A stretch of DNA of 64,000 nt from Herbiconiux sp. (GCF_023264895.1 NZ_JAHFUY010000024.1:1-64000), one strand, 5' to 3'. Positions 36,376 through 46,593 are shown, counted from the stretch's first letter. The notes: generated from the sequence alone by a model not told the origin. Translations and numbers: made by a program.

Positions 36376-37362
36376 ATGGACTGGAACACTTTTTGGGCGA
36401 ACCTCGGGTCGTTCATGCACGACTACCGCATCCCCATCGGCATCCTGACGATCATCATCGTCGCGTTCATCGCGCGCGCGGTGCTGCTGTTCCTGGTGCG
36501 ACGACTCGTCGACCAGGTTGTCAACGGCGTCAAGAAGAAGCAGAACGTCACCGACACGCAGGCGCTCGTCGCCTCGCCGCTCGCAGCCGTGCGGATCGTG
36601 CAGCGCACCCGCACGATCGGCACCGTCTCGACGAACGTCATCAACGTGACCGTGGTGATCGTGGCGATCATCCTCATCGTCACCACGATCGATCCGAACA
36701 TCATCGGCTCGCTCGCGCTGCTCACCGCGGCTCTCGGCGCCGGCCTCGGCTTCGGCGCCCAGAACATCGTGAAAGACGTGCTGAACGGCCTCTTCATGGT
36801 GTTCGAGGATCAGCTCGGTGTGGGCGACGTCGTCGACCTGGGGCCGGCCACGGGCGTGGTCGAGGCCGTCGGCATCCGCATCACCCAGGTGCGCGACGTG
36901 AACGGCACGCTCTGGTTCGTGCGGAACGGCGAGATCCTGCGCGTCGGGAACATGTCGCAGGGCTGGTCGCGGGTCATCATCGACCTCGCCATCCCCTACG
37001 ACTCCGACCTCGACACGGTGCAGGAGAAGATGCTCGACACCGCCGTCGCCATGTCGACCGAGCCGAAGTGGCGCTCGCGCATCGTGGAGCGGCCCGAGAT
37101 CTGGGGGCTCGAGTCGATCTCGGCCGAGGCGCTCGTCATCCGCCTCGTGGTGAAGACCCGCACCTCGGCGAAGGACGACGTGGCGCGCGAGCTCCGCATG
37201 CGCCTGAAGCGCTCCCTCGACGAGCTCGAGGTGACCCTGCCCTCGCTCAACACCGTCGTGCTCTCGGGCTTCGACGGCGCCGCGAGCGTCAAGGGCGCCC
37301 GCCCGCCCGGCACCCGCCCCATCCCCACGAACACCCCGCAGACGCCGAACAGCGGAAGATAG
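36376..37362 (+). CDS. mscS: MscS-type small-conductance mechanosensitive channel
   Basis: 328 aa with three to four N-terminal helices and the pore-lining TM3 region (LLTAALGAGLGFGAQNIVKD, about residues 115-134, Gly/Ala-rich), followed by the cytoplasmic beta domain (FEDQLGVGDVVDL) and C-terminal alpha/beta vestibule. It releases solutes upon hypo-osmotic shock. First of three co-directional genes; the globin gene begins 4 bp after its stop. Confidence 0.92.
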   Translation: MDWNTFWANLGSFMHDYRIPIGILTIIIVAFIARAVLLFLVRRLVDQVVNGVKKKQNVTDTQALVASPLAAVRIVQRTRTIGTVSTNVINVTVVIVAIILIVTTIDPNIIGSLALLTAALGAGLGFGAQNIVKDVLNGLFMVFEDQLGVGDVVDLGPATGVVEAVGIRITQVRDVNGTLWFVRNGEILRVGNMSQGWSRVIIDLAIPYDSDLDTVQEKMLDTAVAMSTEPKWRSRIVERPEIWGLESISAEALVIRLVVKTRTSAKDDVARELRMRLKRSLDELEVTLPSLNTVVLSGFDGAASVKGARPPGTRPIPTNTPQTPNSGR

Positions 37363-37366
37363 TCCC

Positions 37367-37774
37367 ATGATCGAGCTCACCCCCAAGGTCCCCGACCGCA
37401 ACCCGTTCTACGAGCAGGTCGGCGGCCACGAGACGTTCGTGAAGCTCGTCGAGACCTTCTACGCCGGCATCCGCGACGACGAGGTGCTCGCGCCGATGTA
37501 CCCGGCCGACGACTGGGACGGCGCGGTCTGGCGCCTCACCGCCTTCCTCGAGCAGTACTGGGGCGGCCCGGGCACCTACAGCGAGCAGCGCGGCCACCCG
37601 CGACTCCGGATGCGCCACAACCCCTTCAAGGTGAACCCGGATGCGCGGGACCGCTGGCTCTCGCACATGCGCGTGGCCGTCGACTCGCTCGAGCTCGCCC
37701 CGGCCGACCGCGATCTGATCTGGGACTATCTCGAGCGCGCCGCACATGCCATGGTGAATACGTTCGACGAGTAG
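37367..37774 (+). CDS. Group II truncated hemoglobin
   Basis: 135 aa. The trHbO-type fold is visible: FYEQVGGHETF at the start, FYAGIRDDEVLAPMYP, the WGGPGTYSEQRGHPRLRMRH stretch that supplies the proximal His (RMRHNPF), and a C-terminal helix LIWDYLERAAHAM. It probably binds O2 or NO. It sits 4 bp after mscS and 21 bp before the flavoprotein gene. Confidence 0.92.
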   Translation: MIELTPKVPDRNPFYEQVGGHETFVKLVETFYAGIRDDEVLAPMYPADDWDGAVWRLTAFLEQYWGGPGTYSEQRGHPRLRMRHNPFKVNPDARDRWLSHMRVAVDSLELAPADRDLIWDYLERAAHAMVNTFDE

Positions 37775-37795
37775 CCGCGACGAGGGAGTTGCCGC

Positions 37796-39451
37796 ATGAG
37801 CCCTGCCCAGACCGACGTGATCGTGGTGGGGGGCGGCCTCTCGGGCCTCGTGGCCGCCTGCGAGGTGCTCGATGCCGGACGGCACGTGACCGTGCTCGAG
37901 CAGGAGCCCGCGGCGTCTCTGGGCGGTCAGGCCTGGTGGTCGTTCGGCGGGCTCTTCCTCATCGACAGCCCTGAGCAGCGTCGTATGCGCGTGCGGGACT
38001 CGATCGACCTCGCCCGCCAAGACTGGTTCGGCAGCGCCGGGTTCGACCGGCCGGAGGACGAGTGGGGACGCCGCTGGGCGGATGCCTACCTCGAGTTCGC
38101 CGCGGGCGAGAAGCGGTCGTGGCTGCACGGGCTCGGGGTGCGCTTCTTCCCGGTGGTCGGCTGGGCCGAGCGCGGGGGCGGCGTGGCGATGGGGCACGGC
38201 AACTCGGTCCCGCGCTTCCACATCACGTGGGGCACCGGACCGGGCGTGCTCGACCCGTTCCTCGCACGGTTCGCCGCGGGCGTCGCGGAGGGCCGGGCGC
38301 GCATCCTGCACCGGCATCGCGTGGACGAGCTGATCGTCTCCGCGGGGCGCGTCACAGGTGCGCGAGGCACCGTGCTCGCCGCGAGCGCCGTCGGCCGCGG
38401 CGAGGCGAGCAGCCGGGATGCGGCGGGCTCGTTCTCGCTCGAGGCGGGCGCCGTCGTGGTCGCCTCAGGCGGCATCGGCGGCGACCACGACCTCGTGCGC
38501 TCGCTCTGGCCCGAGCGTCTCGGCACTCCCCCGGCCTCGATGCTCTCGGGCGTTCCTGCGCACGTCGACGGGCGGATGCTCGGCATCACCGAGCGGGCCG
38601 GCGCGCGCCTCGTGAACACCGACCGCATGTGGCACTACACGGAGGGCATCGCCAACCATGCTCCGGTGTGGGCGCGGCACGGCATCCGCATCCTCCCCGG
38701 CCCCTCGTCGCTCTGGCTCGACGCCACCGGGAAGCGCCTGCCGGTGCCGCTGTTCCCCGGCTTCGACACGCTCGGCACCCTCGAGCACATCCTCTCGACC
38801 GGCCACGACCACAGCTGGTTCGTGCTGACGCAGGCGATCATCGAGAAGGAGTTCGCCCTCTCGGGCAGCGAGCAGAACCCGGACCTCACCGGCCGCGACC
38901 TGCGGTTGCTCGCCCAGCGCATCCGTCCCGGCGCCCCGGGGCCGGTGGAGGCGTTCAAGGAGAAGGGCGCCGACTTCGTGGTGGCCGACTCGCTGCCGGA
39001 GCTCGTGCGGGGCATGAGGGCGCTCGAGGAGTCACCCGTGCTCGACGCCGCCCAGGTGACGCGCGAGGTGTTCGCCCGGGATCGCGAGCTCGCGAATCCG
39101 TTCAGCAAGGACTCGCAGATCACGGCTCTCCGCGGCGCACGGAAGTACCTCGGCGACAAGCTCATCCGGGTGGCGAAGCCGCACCGGCTGCTCGATCCGA
39201 AAGCCGGGCCCCTGATCGCCGTGAAGCTGCACGTGCTCACGCGCAAGTCGCTCGGCGGGGTGCAGACCGACCTGTCAGGGCGCGCGCTCGATGCCGCCGG
39301 GCAGCCGGTGCCCGGCCTCTACGCGGCGGGCGAGGCGAGCGGCTTCGGCGGAGGTGGCATCCACGGCTACCGGGCGCTCGAGGGCACGTTCCTCGGCGGG
39401 TGCCTGTTCTCCGGGCGCGTGGCGGGACGGGCGGCCGCGGAGTCCGTGTAG
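37796..39451 (+). CDS. FAD-binding dehydrogenase (Rv0785/KstD-like)
   Basis: 551 aa. N-terminal Rossmann motif VIVVGGGLSGLVAACEVLDAG binds FAD; C-terminal GLYAAGEASGFGGGGIHGYR closes the FAD site. The middle has a GHGNSVPRFHITWGTGPGVL segment and KPHRLLDPKAGPL late. This is the family annotated as fumarate reductase/succinate dehydrogenase-like or 3-ketosteroid dehydrogenase-like (Rv0785). The substrate is unknown. Last gene of the mscS-globin operon; its stop is followed by a short gap and a convergent gene. Confidence 0.86.
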   Translation: MSPAQTDVIVVGGGLSGLVAACEVLDAGRHVTVLEQEPAASLGGQAWWSFGGLFLIDSPEQRRMRVRDSIDLARQDWFGSAGFDRPEDEWGRRWADAYLEFAAGEKRSWLHGLGVRFFPVVGWAERGGGVAMGHGNSVPRFHITWGTGPGVLDPFLARFAAGVAEGRARILHRHRVDELIVSAGRVTGARGTVLAASAVGRGEASSRDAAGSFSLEAGAVVVASGGIGGDHDLVRSLWPERLGTPPASMLSGVPAHVDGRMLGITERAGARLVNTDRMWHYTEGIANHAPVWARHGIRILPGPSSLWLDATGKRLPVPLFPGFDTLGTLEHILSTGHDHSWFVLTQAIIEKEFALSGSEQNPDLTGRDLRLLAQRIRPGAPGPVEAFKEKGADFVVADSLPELVRGMRALEESPVLDAAQVTREVFARDRELANPFSKDSQITALRGARKYLGDKLIRVAKPHRLLDPKAGPLIAVKLHVLTRKSLGGVQTDLSGRALDAAGQPVPGLYAAGEASGFGGGGIHGYRALEGTFLGGCLFSGRVAGRAAAESV

Positions 39452-39483
39452 CGGCCGTGCAGTCTCCGGGGAGGTCGTGGCGG

Positions 39484-40152
39484 CTAGCGACGGACCAGCA
39501 CGTGGCCCCGGCGGGTGGTGAGGCGCACCCACGGGCCGGAGGAGTAGATCATCACGATGTCGTCGCGCTTGATGAAGCCGAGGCTGTCGGCGGCGAAGGC
39601 GGCGCCGGCGGGGATGACGACGTCCACGGCATCCGGGGTCTCGATGTCGCGGCCCCAGACCTCGGAGCGCACACGGTGCACGAGCTGCTCCCCCGTCTCG
39701 GAGCCCACGGTCTCGGCCACCTCGGCGATGCCCGCGCGCGCGATGTGCTCGAGCACGTTCGCCTCGAGCGTTCCCGCAGCCTGCCAGCCGCCCCGCGGGG
39801 GGCTGATGCCCGCCCAGGCGACGCCCGTCTCGGCCGGCGGGAGGGACACCTCGAGCGGCCCCTCGTTGGAGTTGGCCTGGAGCGAGAGCTGCGCCAGGCG
39901 GTCGAGCATCGCACGGATCGGCACGACCACGTCGAAGCCGTCCGACACCGCGAGCGCGAACGTGCGGAGGCCGAGCACCGTGGGCGTGCGGTCGAGCAGG
40001 CCCTTCGGTGTGAGGGTGGCGGTGTACGCGGCGAGCACGCCGAGGCCGCCGATGAGGCGCACCGACCCGTTCTCGACCCGGGCTGCGCGCCCCAGGTACA
40101 CCTTGAGGTCGCCGAGCGACGCGGCGTCGATGAGGCTGAAGGACTGGACCAT
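39484..40152 (-). CDS. Conserved actinobacterial protein of unknown function
   Basis: 222 aa, mixed alpha/beta composition without membrane segments or signal. Features: YLGRAARVENGSVRLIGG near the start, LSLPPAE in the middle, and a C-terminal beta-rich section (GPWVRLTTRRGHVLVRR). I recognise no named family. The start has a TAGACA box six bases upstream, a leaderless arrangement. It is divergent from the tesB gene across 61 bp. Confidence 0.72.
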   Translation of the reverse strand: MVQSFSLIDAASLGDLKVYLGRAARVENGSVRLIGGLGVLAAYTATLTPKGLLDRTPTVLGLRTFALAVSDGFDVVVPIRAMLDRLAQLSLQANSNEGPLEVSLPPAETGVAWAGISPPRGGWQAAGTLEANVLEHIARAGIAEVAETVGSETGEQLVHRVRSEVWGRDIETPDAVDVVIPAGAAFAADSLGFIKRDDIVMIYSSGPWVRLTTRRGHVLVRR

Positions 40153-40158
40153 CTGTGC

Positions 40159-40164
40159 TGTCTA
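40159..40164 (-). promoter_or_regulatory. -10 box of a probably leaderless gene
   Basis: TAGACA on the minus strand, then six bases, then the ATG at 40150-40152. On the other strand TAAACT (40163-40168) overlaps it and can serve tesB, so the two divergent promoters share sequence. Confidence 0.45.
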
Positions 40165-40213
40165 AACTACTTCACAGCGAGCCCGCCGCCCACCGAACCA
40201 CACCGGAGGATCC

Positions 40214-41080
40214 ATGTCCGACCCCCTCGCCGGCTTCCTCACCACCCTCGACCTCGTCGACACGGGAGCCCGCACCGATGAGGACATCTTCACCGGACCC
40301 TCGCAGTGGATGCCGAACGGCCGGGTCTTCGGCGGCCAGGTGCTCGCGCAGGCGCTGATCGCCGCCACCCGCACGGTCGATGACGACCGCTCGGTGCACT
40401 CCCTGCACGGCTACTTCCTGCGCCCGGGCGACGCGTCGGCGGGCATCACCTTCGGGGTCGACCGGATCCACGACGGCCGCTCGTTCTCGACCAGGCGTAC
40501 GCAGGCCTACCAGAGCGGGGTCCCCATCCTCTCGGCGATCATGTCGTTCCAGACCGAGGACGAGGGGCTCGAGCACCAGGCCGAGATGCCGACCGACCTG
40601 CCCCAGCCGGAGGAGCTGCCGAGTGCTGTCGAGGTGCTGTCGGCGTTCTCGCACCCGGTCGCCGCGGTCTGGGCCCGCGAGCGGGCCTTCGACATGCGGC
40701 ACATCCCGTCGTCGGTCTACATGTCGGTCGACGGCCCGCGCGAGGCAAAGCAGGCCGTGTGGATCCGGGCCCTCGGACGCCTGCCCGACGACCCGGCCGT
40801 GCACCGCGCGGCCCTCGCCTACGCGAGCGACTACAGCATCCTCGAGCCCGTCATGCGGCGGCACGGTGTGGCCTGGGCGCGGCCGAACTTCAAGATGGCG
40901 AGCCTCGACCATGCGATGTGGTGGCACCGGTTCGCGCGCGCCGACGAGTGGCTGCTCTACGTGCAGGAATCCCCGAGCGCGAGCGGAGGGCGCGGGCTCT
41001 CGCGCGGCACCATCTTCGACCGCGAGGGACGGCTGATCGCCACGGTCGCCCAGGAGGGCATGATCCGCGTCGGCGACTAG
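40214..41080 (+). CDS. tesB: Acyl-CoA thioesterase II (TesB family)
   Basis: 288 aa, GGAGGA five bases before the ATG. Double hot-dog thioesterase: N-terminal WMPNGRVFGGQVLAQALIAA and the central SLHGYFLRPGD segment, then the second hot-dog with SLDHAMWWHRFARADEW and a C-terminal GTIFDREGRLIATVAQEG. It hydrolyses fatty acyl-CoA. Its TAG stop overlaps the TAG of the convergent next gene by three bases (ctag). Confidence 0.94.
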   Translation: MSDPLAGFLTTLDLVDTGARTDEDIFTGPSQWMPNGRVFGGQVLAQALIAATRTVDDDRSVHSLHGYFLRPGDASAGITFGVDRIHDGRSFSTRRTQAYQSGVPILSAIMSFQTEDEGLEHQAEMPTDLPQPEELPSAVEVLSAFSHPVAAVWARERAFDMRHIPSSVYMSVDGPREAKQAVWIRALGRLPDDPAVHRAALAYASDYSILEPVMRRHGVAWARPNFKMASLDHAMWWHRFARADEWLLYVQESPSASGGRGLSRGTIFDREGRLIATVAQEGMIRVGD

Positions 41081-41559
41081 CTGCGGCGGCGGAAGGTCAG
41101 CGGCTCGTCGAGGTACGGCTCCCAGGCCGCCCGCTCGTGCGGCAGGATGCGACGGGGCCGGTCGGTGGCCGCATCGACGAGCACGAGCGTGGTCGAGGCC
41201 TTGACGTAGGTGATCTGGGGCTCGCCGCCGAGCGGGCTCTTGATCTCGTAGTACACGTCGAGGCTCGCGCCGCCCAGGTGCCCGATCCAGAGCTCGACGT
41301 CGATCGGCTGCCGGATGTAGGGCATCGACCGTACGTACTCAATCTCCTGGCGGGAGATCACGCTCTTGGTGTCGGTCGTGGGGCTCGCGTCGATGACCGC
41401 CGTGGTCCACTCCGCCTGCGCCGGGTCGGCGACATCGCCGTCGACCCAGAACGCGAAGACGCGTGCCTCCTCGAGGATCTTCAGCATCGAGGCGTTGTTG
41501 ACGTGCCCGTAGGCGTCGAGGTCCGACCAGCGGAGCTGGATCGGCACGTGCAGTCGCAT
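41077..41559 (-). CDS. 4-hydroxybenzoyl-CoA-type thioesterase
   Basis: 160 aa from the ATG at 41557-41559. Single hot-dog domain with WSDLDAYGHVNNASMLKILE (4HBT signature Asp and substrate region) and LYEIKSPLGGE-type late strand. It cleaves acyl-CoA thioesters of unknown chain. It is translated away from ettA, whose stop is 13 bp upstream, so it is probably the last gene of the lipoprotein-ettA transcript. It faces tesB, a second thioesterase, end to end. Confidence 0.88.
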   Translation of the reverse strand: MRLHVPIQLRWSDLDAYGHVNNASMLKILEEARVFAFWVDGDVADPAQAEWTTAVIDASPTTDTKSVISRQEIEYVRSMPYIRQPIDVELWIGHLGGASLDVYYEIKSPLGGEPQITYVKASTTLVLVDAATDRPRRILPHERAAWEPYLDEPLTFRRRS

Positions 41560-41572
41560 CGGGGCCCGTGCG

Positions 41573-43255
<1,683 letters not shown>

Positions 43256-43257
43256 GG

Positions 43258-43872
43258 TTACCAGTCTATTGGCCGGGTCTGCCCCACGAGGCACGCCCCG
43301 GTTCCGAGCGCGGGCACGACCGTGCTCGTGTAGATGCCGTGGCCGTACTGGCCGATCAGGCAGTTGTTGTCCTTCCACCGCACGGAGAACTGCACCGCGT
43401 CGGCCGCGACGCCGACCGTCGTGATGTCGGGCGTGACCTGCATCGCCGCCAGGTCGAAGCCGTTGTCGCGGAGGGTGCTCGTGAACTCCACGCCGCCTGC
43501 GGCCGGATTCGCCGCGATGAGCGTGCGGTTGACCGAGTCGAAGAACGGCTGGTTCTCGAGCGCCGTGCCCTCGGGGAGGAGCTGCAGCGTGGGGTCGGGA
43601 GCGGGCGGCGGGGTGGGGGCCGCCGAGGTGGGAGGAGCGGTCGTGGCCGCGGGGGTGGCACCGCCGTCACTCGGCACGCAGCCCGTGAGCACCACGAGGA
43701 GCGCTGCCGGCACGAGTGCGGCCGCCGCCCAGCGCAGCGACCCCCGTGCCGCCGTGGGCGTGCCCGCAGCGGTCGCGGTGGCCTCGCCCATGCCGGTGGC
43801 GCTGCCCGTGCCCCGCGTTCCGGTCGTCTCGCTCGCGCGTGAACGCCCCAGCCTCGATGTCGCTCTCTGCAT
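43258..43872 (-). CDS. DUF6993-like lipoprotein
   Basis: 204 aa from the first ATG, or 177 aa from the ATG at codon 28 (43791), which puts the signal peptide closer to the start. A basic region and hydrophobic stretch lead to the lipobox VVLTGC; a Ser/Thr/Ala/Pro linker and a compact C-terminal domain with a disulfide-compatible pair (NNCLIGQ, GACLVGQ) follow. The domain resembles the DUF6993 family known from Microbacteriaceae, function unknown. The ettA ATG lies 2 bp downstream, so the two are co-transcribed. Confidence 0.75.
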   Translation of the reverse strand: MQRATSRLGRSRASETTGTRGTGSATGMGEATATAAGTPTAARGSLRWAAAALVPAALLVVLTGCVPSDGGATPAATTAPPTSAAPTPPPAPDPTLQLLPEGTALENQPFFDSVNRTLIAANPAAGGVEFTSTLRDNGFDLAAMQVTPDITTVGVAADAVQFSVRWKDNNCLIGQYGHGIYTSTVVPALGTGACLVGQTRPIDW

Positions 43873-43991
43873 GCCTCGCAGCGTCCTCTCGATCGCGGTC
43901 CCCCCGGTGCGGCGGCTCCTGAAACCTCCCTGAGTTTAGGGCGTGCGCGCCGTCGCCGCCTGGGAGACTCCCTTGCCACCGCCCGCCGTCA

Positions 43992-44477
43992 TCAGAACGG
44001 GATCAGCGCTTCGGAGCCCGCCCGAGCCGCCTGATCGGGCTCCTCGGGCTCGAGCGGCAGGCCGGAGGGGAACTCCTCGGCCTCCCGACCCGGCTGCCCG
44101 AGCAGCGACCCCGACGGCGAATGCAACGACCTCGTGAGCGCCGTCGTGCCCCAGCTGAGGTCGTGCCCGATGGCATCCGCATCGACCTCGACGGTGATGC
44201 CGGTCTTCTCACCCGCCTCCCACGAGCGGATGCGGAGCCTCCCGGTGACGACCACGTGCTGACCCCGCTCGATCGAGACGAGCACGTTCTGGGCGAGCTG
44301 GCGGAAAGCGGAGACCGTGTACCAGTTCGTGTCGGCATCGATCCACTTCGACGCCGACTTGTCGTAGCGGCGCTGGGCGGAGGCGAGCCGGAAGCTCACG
44401 ATGTCGAGGCCCGAGTTGGTGACGACGTGGCGGGGCGGGGTGGCGACGACGCCGGTGAGGGTCAGAAAGTCGGGCAT
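43992..44477 (-). CDS. ssb: Single-stranded DNA-binding protein (paralogue)
   Basis: 161 aa from the ATG at 44475-44477. The OB fold is clear (LTGVVATPPRHVVTNSGLDI, TNWYTVSAFRQLAQNVLVSI, GRLRIRSWE). The C-terminal tip is EALIPF rather than the usual acidic DDDIPF-type tail, although it keeps the IPF end; acidic residues are placed earlier. It lies away from the ribosomal rpsF-ssb-rpsR cluster, consistent with a second, SsbB-type copy used in recombination or competence. It follows a terminator. Confidence 0.9.
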   Translation of the reverse strand: MPDFLTLTGVVATPPRHVVTNSGLDIVSFRLASAQRRYDKSASKWIDADTNWYTVSAFRQLAQNVLVSIERGQHVVVTGRLRIRSWEAGEKTGITVEVDADAIGHDLSWGTTALTRSLHSPSGSLLGQPGREAEEFPSGLPLEPEEPDQAARAGSEALIPF

Positions 44478-44551
44478 TGCGGGCTCCTTGCGGTCGAGGT
44501 GGGACGACGCGATCGGTCGTGCCCCCAAGACTGCGCGGCGGGCCGGACACG

Positions 44552-44594
44552 GAACGGCCGGGCGCCTCATCTGTGGAGAGGTGCCCGGCCGTTC
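44552..44594 (-). terminator. Terminator after msrA
   Basis: gaacggccgggcgcctc (44552-44568) pairs with gaggtgcccggccgttc (44578-44594), 17 pairs including one G-T. It lies 28 bp after the msrA stop on the minus strand and shares its outer gaacggcc/ggccgttc arms with the terminator after pckG. Confidence 0.85.
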
Positions 44595-44622
44595 ATGGCT
44601 GTGCAGGAAGCGAGAGGCGGCT

Positions 44623-45150
44623 TCAGGCCGCCTTGATGTACTTCGCGTAGGCCTTCCGCACCTTGTTGACCTTCGGGACCGCGACGGCCATGCAGTAGCC
44701 CTGGCCCGGGTTCTTGGCGAAGAAGTCCTGGTGGTACTCCTCGGCCGGGTAGTAGGCGCCGAGCGGCTCGAGGGTGGTCACGATCCCGCCGTCCCAGAGA
44801 TCCGCGGCCCGCTCGAGGGCCGCTTCGAAGAGGGCCTGCTGCTCGTCACCGTCATAGAACATGGCCGAGCGGTACTGGGTGCCCACGTCGTTGCCCTGAC
44901 GGTTGAGCTGGCGCGGGTCGTGCAGCGTGAAGAACACGTCGAGGATGACCTCGGCCGGGATGACCTCGGGGTCGAACGTCACGGCCACGGCCTCGGCCTG
45001 GCCGGTCGTGCCGGTGCAGACCTCCTCGTAGCTGGGGTTCTCGACCGTTCCGCCGGTGTAGCCCGAGACCACGTCGTGCACGCCCTCGAGGGTGCGGTAG
45101 ACGGCGTCGAGGCACCAGAAGCAGCCGCCTGCGAGTACGAAAGTTTCCAT
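44623..45150 (-). CDS. msrA: Peptide methionine sulfoxide reductase MsrA
   Basis: 175 aa. The catalytic motif GCFWC gives the nucleophile Cys10 with a second Cys13; GYTGGTVENPSYEEVCTGTTG and the late YHQDFF are the family's conserved stretches. It reduces methionine-S-sulfoxide in proteins and free methionine. Its ATG follows a perfect TAGAAT box plus six bases, indicating a leaderless transcript. It is divergent from a small gene with the same arrangement. Confidence 0.95.
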   Translation of the reverse strand: METFVLAGGCFWCLDAVYRTLEGVHDVVSGYTGGTVENPSYEEVCTGTTGQAEAVAVTFDPEVIPAEVILDVFFTLHDPRQLNRQGNDVGTQYRSAMFYDGDEQQALFEAALERAADLWDGGIVTTLEPLGAYYPAEEYHQDFFAKNPGQGYCMAVAVPKVNKVRKAYAKYIKAA

Positions 45151-45156
45151 GTCCGG

Positions 45157-45162
45157 ATTCTA
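45157..45162 (-). promoter_or_regulatory. msrA -10 box, probably leaderless
   Basis: TAGAAT on the minus strand, six bases (CCGGAC), then ATG. A consensus -10 hexamer. Confidence 0.6.
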
Positions 45163-45206
45163 CTGCGTCGGAATGGGCACGCGGGTCCGATGTCGGTGGC
45201 TCGCCG

Positions 45207-45212
45207 TACCGT
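45207..45212 (+). promoter_or_regulatory. -10 box of a probably leaderless gene
   Basis: TACCGT, six bases, then the ATG at 45219. The opposing msrA box lies 45 bp away in the same intergenic region. Confidence 0.5.
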
Positions 45213-45218
45213 CGGGAC

Positions 45219-45443
45219 ATGTCCACGATCGCACGTACCGCCAGCGCACACCCGGCCCTCCGTCGCGTCCGCGACGGCTACTGGAGGGTGACGGCCGCAT
45301 CCGGCGTCGTCCTCGGCTACGTCGAGGAGGTGGGAGAGGGAGCAGGCATCCGGTTCCGGGCGAAGAGGCTGTTCGCCGCCACGCGCATCGCGGAGGTCGG
45401 CGAGTTCGGCGACGTGTCCGAGGCCGTCGAGTGCCTGCGCTGA
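45219..45443 (+). CDS. Small conserved actinobacterial protein
   Basis: 74 aa. The core (RDGYWRVTAASGVVLGYVEE...RFRAKRL) resembles small uncharacterised actinobacterial proteins that read GLWRV...GYIE...FVAKRL, although the name is not known to me. A beta-rich compact fold without Cys pairs or membrane segments. The region just after the stop holds three degenerate copies of a ctgcgctga-ending sequence to 45492, of no clear meaning. Confidence 0.7.
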   Translation: MSTIARTASAHPALRRVRDGYWRVTAASGVVLGYVEEVGEGAGIRFRAKRLFAATRIAEVGEFGDVSEAVECLR

Positions 45444-45533
45444 AAGAGACTGTGGTGATGACGAGACTGCGCTGATGCAGAGCCTGCGCTGACACACCGG
45501 CTCCCCCTCCCTCCTATCGTGCGCGGCCGGGGT

Positions 45534-45539
45534 TAGGGT
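45534..45539 (+). promoter_or_regulatory. -10 box of a probably leaderless gene
   Basis: TAGGGT, six bases (GCCGCC), then the ATG at 45546. Confidence 0.55.
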
Positions 45540-45545
45540 GCCGCC

Positions 45546-46502
45546 ATGGAATGGTGGAATGATCTCGTCCGGTGGCTCTCCTCGTCAGACGGCGAGGCCG
45601 TCATCTCCAACATCGTCGTGCCGGCCGTCGCCATCATCGTGGCCGGCCTGCTCGCGGCCTGGATCGCCCGCGGTGCCGTGAAGCAGCTGCTCGCGAAGCA
45701 CGATCGCGAGCTCAAGATCTCGGCCATCGCCGCACTCATCGACGCCGCCGAGCAGGCCTCCGTCTGGAACTCGCTCACGCCCCAGGAGCAGATCCTCGCC
45801 GATCGCGCCACCGGGCAGTCCGACATCCAGGTGCGCCTGCTGCCGATCAAGGGCGCAGACGTGGCCGCGAACTGGGCGGCTCACGCGCTCGCGCAGATGA
45901 AGCGCGACTCCGCCACCTTCGGCTACCAGGTGGAGCCCGCGGTGTTCGAGTTCCGCGACCGCCTGATCGAATGGCAGCAGAAGCCGGGCCGCGCCAAGCG
46001 CGTCTTCCAGAGCGACCTCGAGCGCTGGGCCGCCGAAGACGAGTCGAGCGAGCGCGAGCTGCTCGCGCAGCAGGACGCGTGGGTGGCGCAGCAGCACCAC
46101 AACCAGTTCGGGGCTCCGTCGGACTCCGTCTCCGCGCCCGCCGCCGGGAAGGCATCTGCATCATCCGCATCTGCATCGCCCTACGCGAAGCCGCAGCAGG
46201 CATCCGGGATCCCGGCCGCCAGCGCCGGGGCCTACGAATCTCCGCGCCTTCCCACGGCCTCGACGGTCATCGCGCCGGCCGCGCCCCTGCCCCCCACGCA
46301 CGAGCCACGGCCCACCGTGCAGCAGGTCGCCGCGGGTACCGGCAGCCGCGGCGCCGCCCAGGCCTCGGGCTCGGTGGCCACGGCGGAGGCGTCGTCGCTC
46401 GGAGATCTCGAGCTCACGACCGACCCCGGCGAGGCCAGGGCCGCGGGCGAGATCCCGCCGCCGGTCAACGCCTTCCCTCCGCGCAAGGTCGGCTCGGAGT
46501 AG
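45546..46502 (+). CDS. Membrane-anchored protein with disordered C-terminal half
   Basis: 318 aa. One N-terminal transmembrane helix (NIVVPAVAIIVAGLLAAWIA, residues 22-41), then a helical cytoplasmic segment of about 130 residues (KHDRELKISAIAALIDAAEQ onward, many charged residues), then an Ala/Pro/Ser-rich disordered tail. No enzymatic motif. I do not recognise the family. Separated by 15 bp from tRNA-Arg. Confidence 0.7.
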   Translation: MEWWNDLVRWLSSSDGEAVISNIVVPAVAIIVAGLLAAWIARGAVKQLLAKHDRELKISAIAALIDAAEQASVWNSLTPQEQILADRATGQSDIQVRLLPIKGADVAANWAAHALAQMKRDSATFGYQVEPAVFEFRDRLIEWQQKPGRAKRVFQSDLERWAAEDESSERELLAQQDAWVAQQHHNQFGAPSDSVSAPAAGKASASSASASPYAKPQQASGIPAASAGAYESPRLPTASTVIAPAAPLPPTHEPRPTVQQVAAGTGSRGAAQASGSVATAEASSLGDLELTTDPGEARAAGEIPPPVNAFPPRKVGSE

Positions 46503-46517
46503 TACGCTTTCGGGGTC

Positions 46518-46590
46518 GCCCCTGTAGCTCAGTGGATAGAGCACCGGCCTTCTAATCCGTTTGTCGCTGGTTCGAATCCAGCCAGGGGCA
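46518..46590 (+). tRNA. tRNA-Arg (anticodon TCT), with weak anticodon stem
   Basis: Acceptor GCCCCTG/CAGGGGC, D-arm GCTC...GAGC, loop CTTCTAA (anticodon TCT), T-arm CTGG TTCGAAT CCAG, discriminator A, no encoded CCA. The anticodon stem reads CCGGC against TCCGT: positions 28-30 pair but 27-43 and 31-39 are C-T mismatches. TACGCT (46503-46508) just upstream is a likely -10. Probably functional, but the stem is unusually poor. Confidence 0.88.
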
Positions 46591-46593
46591 CCT

